Of a stretch of 32,022 nt of DNA, positions 29,072 through 32,022 are shown one piece after another (the stretch's first letter is position 1; each line of letters opens with the position of its first letter). The notes under the pieces were generated by a model that made no database searches, was not told where the DNA came from, and saw only the letters and a list, made by a program, of their open reading frames with translations. The DNA comes from a virus: IMG/VR virus record IMGVR_UViG_3300046536_000093, positions 1 to 32,022 of that record; one strand, written 5' to 3'. Made by a program: the position numbers and the translations under genes.

Positions 29072-29403
29072 CCGACCTCATCCTCGCCATCGTCCTCGGG
29101 CTGATCGCGCTGCTGCCGGCGTCCGTCACCGGCACGGCCACTTGGTACGCCACCGGCCCCGGAGCGGGACACGCCGCCGCCGGCCCGGCCCTCCGCACCG
29201 GCGACTGGCGCGGCCGTCACGTCACCGTCTGCGCGACGCGCTGCGTCACGGTCGTGCTCGACGACTGGTGCGCCTGCCCGGACCGGGTCATCGACCTTGC
29301 CGCGGCGGACTTCGCCGAGCTCGCGCCGCTGTCGCAGGGTGTGCTCACGGTCACGATCACGACAGGGCTCCCGATCGCGCCACCGACGGACACGGCATCG
29401 TGA
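29068..29403 (+). CDS. Secreted RlpA-like (double-psi beta-barrel) protein
   Basis: This 111-residue protein starts at GTG 29068, overlapping the zinc-ribbon stop. Residues 1-21 form a hydrophobic signal segment (LILAIVLGLIALLPASV). The rest matches the RlpA/expansin barrel: TATWYATGPGAGHAAAGPAL, WRGRHVTV, VTVVLDDWCAC and DRVIDLAAADFAELAPLSQG. RlpA-type proteins act on peptidoglycan sugar chains, and the aspartate in DDWCAC is the usual catalytic position. It is small and has no SPOR domain. It sits in the early-type region, away from the holin-like genes. Export to the cell envelope is inferred from the signal. Confidence 0.75.
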   Translation: MTDLILAIVLGLIALLPASVTGTATWYATGPGAGHAAAGPALRTGDWRGRHVTVCATRCVTVVLDDWCACPDRVIDLAAADFAELAPLSQGVLTVTITTGLPIAPPTDTAS

Positions 29404-29414
29404 AGGAGGACGAG

Positions 29415-29723
29415 ATGAGCGAGCCGACGGAACTGGACGAGCGGTGGCGGCTATTCCGAGATGAGGCCGTCAGACACGCTGGTAGTCCGTCGCGGATAGC
29501 GACCGTGTTCGACGATCATCGGGCGCTCATCGAAGCCGAAGCCCGCGCCTCGCTGGACGTGGACGCGCTGGCGAGGGCGCTCTGGAGTCAGCAGCATGCC
29601 AGCGATTGGCACGCCTACGACAAGTGGGTACCGCCGAATAGTGCCAACCGTGCCGAACACGAGAGGCGGGCTACTGAGAGCATCGTCCTGTACCTCGCCA
29701 TCCTCGCCGAGGCCGACCGATGA
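29415..29723 (+). CDS. Hypothetical helical protein
   Basis: This 102-residue protein was assigned to ATG 29415 because AAGGAGG (29403-29409) lies five bases upstream; GTG 29400 is the alternative. It is highly helical and charged (LDERWRLFRDEAVRHAG, LIEAEARASLDVDALARALW, ERRATESIVLYLAILAEA) with no cysteine. It resembles other unknown proteins in the early regions of actinophages in style only. It overlaps the next gene by ATGA. Function unknown. Confidence 0.6.
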   Translation: MSEPTELDERWRLFRDEAVRHAGSPSRIATVFDDHRALIEAEARASLDVDALARALWSQQHASDWHAYDKWVPPNSANRAEHERRATESIVLYLAILAEADR

Positions 29724-30064
29724 GCGGAGCGAGAGAGCCGTATCGGCTGGTGCGAGTTGCGCCCGAGCTGATCGACCAATGGGGGACTCGGACCGAGAAC
29801 GGTCAGCGCATCACGGCCGCATGGGGCGAGCCAGTCGCAAGTGTCGGAACGGAGCCGGGGCTGACGTTCGACATCTACGAGCCGATATTCACGGTCAGCG
29901 GTGATACCGAAGCCGAGCGGATCGCCGAAGCCGCCGAGAAGGCGCTGCACTCCGCAGCAGAACGGGTGCGGGCGCTGCCGGTCGCGAGTGCGCAGGACTG
30001 GAAGGCGCTGAACTGGGTGAGGGAGTCCGCCGTCCTCGCCATCCTCCAGGTCGCATCCGAATGA
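29720..30064 (+). CDS. Hypothetical protein
   Basis: This 114-residue protein starts at the ATG overlapping the previous stop. The first half is mixed strand (YRLVRVAPELIDQWGTRTE, FDIYEPIFTVSG), the second half helical (AERIAEAAEKALHSAAERVR, AVLAILQVASE). No cysteine, signal or motif is visible. It forms an overlapping series with the genes at 29415 and 30061. Function unknown. Confidence 0.6.
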   Translation: MSGAREPYRLVRVAPELIDQWGTRTENGQRITAAWGEPVASVGTEPGLTFDIYEPIFTVSGDTEAERIAEAAEKALHSAAERVRALPVASAQDWKALNWVRESAVLAILQVASE

Positions 30065-30384
30065 CCGCCGATGACACGCGGGAGGCGCTGACGCAACTGC
30101 TCAGTGAGGTCAGCTTCATGCGCTCGTGTATCGCTAGCGGCGAGCGGCTGAACGCGGACGACCTCACGCGCCAAGACGACGTGATGCGACGTGCTCGTGC
30201 CGCCCTCGTCGCAGCCCGTCGTGACCCTGAGCCGACACCATTCTCGTCCACGAGCGCGACCCACTACCTCCGCGACGCACTCGTCCACTGGCTCAGGAAT
30301 AGCTCGTCTATCGAGGCTGCCGATGACCTCAGAACAGCCGCCGCCGAATGGCTGCGAGACATCGAGGATGGAAACGATGAGTGA
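30061..30384 (+). CDS. Hypothetical helical acidic protein
   Basis: This 107-residue protein starts at ATG 30061, overlapping the previous stop. It is mostly helical (REALTQLLSEVSFMRSCIAS, VMRRARAALVAARRD, HYLRDALVHWLRN, AEWLRDIEDGNDE). One cysteine is present, so no metal site is likely. It overlaps the next gene start at 30377. Function unknown; coding support is coupling and length. Confidence 0.6.
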   Translation: MTADDTREALTQLLSEVSFMRSCIASGERLNADDLTRQDDVMRRARAALVAARRDPEPTPFSSTSATHYLRDALVHWLRNSSSIEAADDLRTAAAEWLRDIEDGNDE

Positions 30385-30775
30385 CCCCGAGCCGGTCGCG
30401 TCGGCGGATGCGGAGGCACTTGACGACTTGCGAGCCGCGTGGACCGAAGGCGTCGAGGAGGGACCGTGGTTCCCGGCTCACCGTCCGGGCGGACCCATCA
30501 TGCTCGACAACAAGAACGGCGACTCACTGTTCGTGAGCGCCGAGGATGCGACGACCCTCGTCAATGCGTTCCTGCAGCCAGCCGCCATCCGGGGCACGGA
30601 AGCCGTAGACGTGGAGCGGCTGGCGGACGAACTGGCGCGGCACGTTGAGCGCGACGGGAGATACACGCCGCCCATCGTCCAAGATGCAGTCGAGCGTTCG
30701 CGGCTGATGACGACCAACGAGTTCGCCGCGTATATCCTCGCCCGTCTCGCATCCGCAGACAGCGAGCCGTCGTGA
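30377..30775 (+). CDS. Hypothetical protein
   Basis: This 132-residue protein was assigned to ATG 30377; a longer frame reading upstream overlaps the previous gene in another frame. GAGGATGG upstream acts as ribosome site. The N-terminal half is acidic with WTEGVEEGPWFPAHRPGGP, IMLDNKNGDSLFVSAEDA and a helix. The second half is helical (VDVERLADELARHVERDG, NEFAAYILARLASAD). The family is not recognised. It ends with an overlap to the next GTG. Confidence 0.6.
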   Translation: MSDPEPVASADAEALDDLRAAWTEGVEEGPWFPAHRPGGPIMLDNKNGDSLFVSAEDATTLVNAFLQPAAIRGTEAVDVERLADELARHVERDGRYTPPIVQDAVERSRLMTTNEFAAYILARLASADSEPS

Positions 30776-31029
30776 TCCTCGCCGTCGCCCTCGCGCAACT
30801 GCTCGACCTGGCGACCTACAGCCTCGTCATCGGCAACCCGAACGGCTACGAAGCAGGAGCCCTCGGAGCCGTCAGCCCACAGCAGGCGGTCATCATCAAG
30901 GCCGCGGCCATCGTCGTGATGCTGCTCATCCTGGCGGCCCTCCGGCCGCGCTGGCGTCGATGGGGCGCGGTGCTGGCCGTGGTCGTGGGCTGCGTGGGGG
31001 CGACCAGCAACCTGTGGGCGCTGGCATGA
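30772..31029 (+). CDS. Small three-helix membrane protein
   Basis: This 85-residue protein starts at a GTG overlapping the previous stop. Three hydrophobic stretches are visible: about 1-19, 39-57 and 64-83, with a charged RPRWRRW loop between the second and third. The first segment is followed by a conserved-looking NPNGYEAG loop. It could be a holin-like or DUF5658-like membrane protein. It lies about 450 bases before the coiled-coil membrane protein at 31491, so a lysis function is possible. Confidence 0.6.
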   Translation: MILAVALAQLLDLATYSLVIGNPNGYEAGALGAVSPQQAVIIKAAAIVVMLLILAALRPRWRRWGAVLAVVVGCVGATSNLWALA

Positions 31030-31241
31030 GGGGGTCGCTCGACCGGCAGGATGCCGAACTCGGCCTCGTGCGCCATTGCAACCGCTGCGGGGAGGAGTGG
31101 CCGAAGGATGGCGAGTTCTTCTACTTCGACAAGCGCGGCGATGTCATGGGTCATTGCAAGGCGTGCTGGTCGGAGCGCCCGCGGTTCGTCCCTGGCGCTG
31201 TCAGGACGGCGGCTAGCTATCGGCCGAGGACGGCTGCGTGA
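31026..31241 (+). CDS. Small zinc-ribbon protein
   Basis: This 71-residue protein starts at the ATG overlapping the membrane-protein stop. The two zinc knuckles are CNRC (18-21) and CKAC (about 44-47), spaced by about 22 residues with FFYFDKRGD between. A basic tail follows. It resembles the widespread phage zinc ribbons with a W-x-K-D-G-E-F-F core, thought to bind DNA or RNA. Ends in overlap with the next GTG. Role unknown. Confidence 0.62.
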   Translation: MRGSLDRQDAELGLVRHCNRCGEEWPKDGEFFYFDKRGDVMGHCKACWSERPRFVPGAVRTAASYRPRTAA

Positions 31242-31360
31242 GGCTCCTCCTCCTCGCAGCCGCCCTCCTCGGCATCCTCTGGCTCGCATCACGAGCGCAC
31301 GACGAGCCGGTGGCGGCGTGGCTCGAGGATGACGACGGCGTGCCACCGATGTTCGTGTGA
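31238..31360 (+). CDS. Tiny membrane or secreted protein
   Basis: This 40-residue protein starts at GTG 31238, overlapping the zinc-ribbon stop. The N-terminal 18 residues (RLLLLAAALLGILWLAS) form a membrane or signal segment, and the remainder is acidic (LEDDDGVPP). It is shorter than the usual gene threshold, but coupling and hydrophobic N-terminus support it. A small holin partner or membrane peptide is possible. Confidence 0.5.
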   Translation: MRLLLLAAALLGILWLASRAHDEPVAAWLEDDDGVPPMFV

Positions 31361-31490
31361 CCCACTAGACAACCGCCGCCGTAGGTGTACCGTTACCGTC
31401 CGTGGACCGTGCGCCGCTCCCAGTCCGTGCGTTCAGCGTTCCACCGACCCCAGAGTGCGCCCATGACGCCGCTCCGCGTTGGCTCCGTGA
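31361..31490 (+). other. 130-base non-coding gap with weak promoter candidate
   Basis: No gene was seen here: the frames are shadows or too short. TAGACA (31366-31371) resembles a -35 box and TACCGT (31388-31393) a poor -10 box, 16 bases apart. This may drive the following membrane-protein gene. Repeats in the area (accgt, ccgtg) are short. Support is weak. Confidence 0.3.
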
Positions 31491-31946
31491 GTGACACAAC
31501 GTCGCCGGGTCACCGATCGCTTCCCGCTCTCGGACGCCGTCACCAAGGTCAACCTCGACGACCGGCTAGCGGCGGCCGACGAGAAGATGCACGGGCACTG
31601 GCGGCTGGACGACGAGCGGTGGATATCGCACAAGGAGATGCACTCCGAGCTCGGTGCCAGCCTGCGCGACTACAAGCGCGAGTCGAACGAGTGGCGGCAG
31701 ACAGTCAGCGACCTCCGCACGACGTTCATGGCGAAGGCCGAGGTGCAGTCCGAGCTGCGCCGGCTCGAGGCGCTCATCGCGGCAGTGGACAATCGCCTCG
31801 ACATCATCGAGCGCGCCGTCCAGTCGATCAACGACACGAACGTCGCCACGCGGAGCCTGCTGTCGTCCGGCCGGAACCTCATCATCCTCGCCTTTACGAT
31901 CATCGGCGGCTTGATCGCGGTGGCCGTGTACTTCCACGGGCCGTGA
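31491..31946 (+). CDS. Coiled-coil protein with C-terminal membrane helix, holin/XhlA-like
   Basis: This 151-residue protein starts at GTG 31491 immediately after an in-frame stop. Residues of about 20-120 form charged helices with heptad-like spacing (LDDRLAAADEKMHGHW, AEVQSELRRLEALIAAVDNR, LDIIERAVQSI). A single membrane helix occupies 129-148 (NLIILAFTIIGGLIAVAVYF) with a short polar end (HGP). This is the plan of XhlA-type haemolysins, which act with a holin and lytic enzyme, and also of some tail or spanin-like proteins. The next gene begins after two bases, and a lytic enzyme would be expected there. Confidence 0.6.
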   Translation: MTQRRRVTDRFPLSDAVTKVNLDDRLAAADEKMHGHWRLDDERWISHKEMHSELGASLRDYKRESNEWRQTVSDLRTTFMAKAEVQSELRRLEALIAAVDNRLDIIERAVQSINDTNVATRSLLSSGRNLIILAFTIIGGLIAVAVYFHGP

Positions 31947-31947
31947 C

Positions 31948-32022
31948 ATGACCATCCACATCAGCCGGACGCCGTTGACCGCCGACCGCTGGTACCAGGC
32001 GCGGGCGGCATCGATCCGGGCC
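31948..32022 (+). CDS. Partial CDS, first 25 codons only
   Basis: An ATG two bases after the previous stop opens a frame to the window edge (MTIHISRTPLTADRWYQARA). The sequence is too short to identify. Following a coiled-coil membrane protein of lysis type, it may be an endolysin or peptidase, a guess from order only. The frame ends exactly on a codon boundary, and continuing into base 1 of the window gives a low-quality reading, so circular joining is not supported. Confidence 0.5.
   Translation, partial: MTIHISRTPLTADRWYQARAASIRA

Noticed and set aside
1-32022. tRNA, rRNA, CRISPR array or integrase genes
   Set aside because: No cloverleaf with conserved TTCGA arm, ribosomal stretch, spaced repeats or tyrosine/serine recombinase motif was recognised by eye.
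31948-32022. Circular joining of the window ends into one lysin gene
   Set aside because: The last codon ends exactly at 32022, whereas the credible reading at the left edge begins at base 2; the joined frame is a poor shadow.

Overview
This window is a GC-rich stretch of a tailed bacteriophage (siphovirus-type, Caudoviricetes) or of a prophage carrying the same modules. It contains recognisable small and large terminase genes, a portal, a maturation protease, an HK97-type capsid, neck proteins, a tail tube, frameshifted tail chaperones, a tape measure, a collagen-like fibre, an ERF recombinase and a replication initiator. Nearly every gene lies on the + strand. Neighbours overlap by ATGA, GTGA or TGATG, which indicates translational coupling and was used here to choose starts. 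The only convincing minus-strand gene is an HNH endonuclease inserted after the capsid gene. No integrase, tRNA, CRISPR array, ribosomal RNA or bacterial housekeeping gene was seen, so lifestyle and host cannot be fixed. A high-GC host (Actinomycetota or Chloroflexota-like) is an inference from composition and frequent GTG starts. Both ends cut through genes, and the end and the start do not join in an obvious shared frame.

Layout. 1-1821: a partial gene, three tiny two-helix membrane proteins (holin-like candidates) and three small unknowns. 1831-8533: DNA packaging and head genes (terminases, a portal fused to a MuF-like domain, a protease with an extra N-terminal domain, the major capsid protein). 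8523-9071: an endonuclease VII-like HNH gene flanked by short repeats. 9068-14973: a six-kilobase island of four or five glycosyltransferases, a methyltransferase, a zinc-ribbon protein and a LuxR-type HTH protein, placed between the capsid and connector genes. 14970-25060: neck, tail tube, chaperones with a canonical -1 slippery site, tape measure, hub, fibre and two small tail genes.

25057-25098 holds the best promoter of the window. It overlaps inverted CCTAG repeats and appears to give a leaderless mRNA for a small Xre-like HTH protein. Downstream, 25099-31360 is a tightly packed early-type region: tiny unknowns, many CxxC zinc-ribbon proteins, an ERF protein that seems fused to an SSB-like OB fold, a truncated HNH, a replisome-organiser-like protein with an iteron/purine tract that may be the origin, and a secreted RlpA-like protein. 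31491-32022 holds a coiled-coil plus transmembrane protein (holin or XhlA-like) and the first 25 codons of another gene.

Working model: terminases load DNA through the portal into capsids processed by the fused protease. The glycosyltransferase island may decorate capsid or tail proteins. The HTH proteins are the only visible regulators. ERF and the initiator drive recombination and replication. All functions come from reading motifs by eye; no database search was run.
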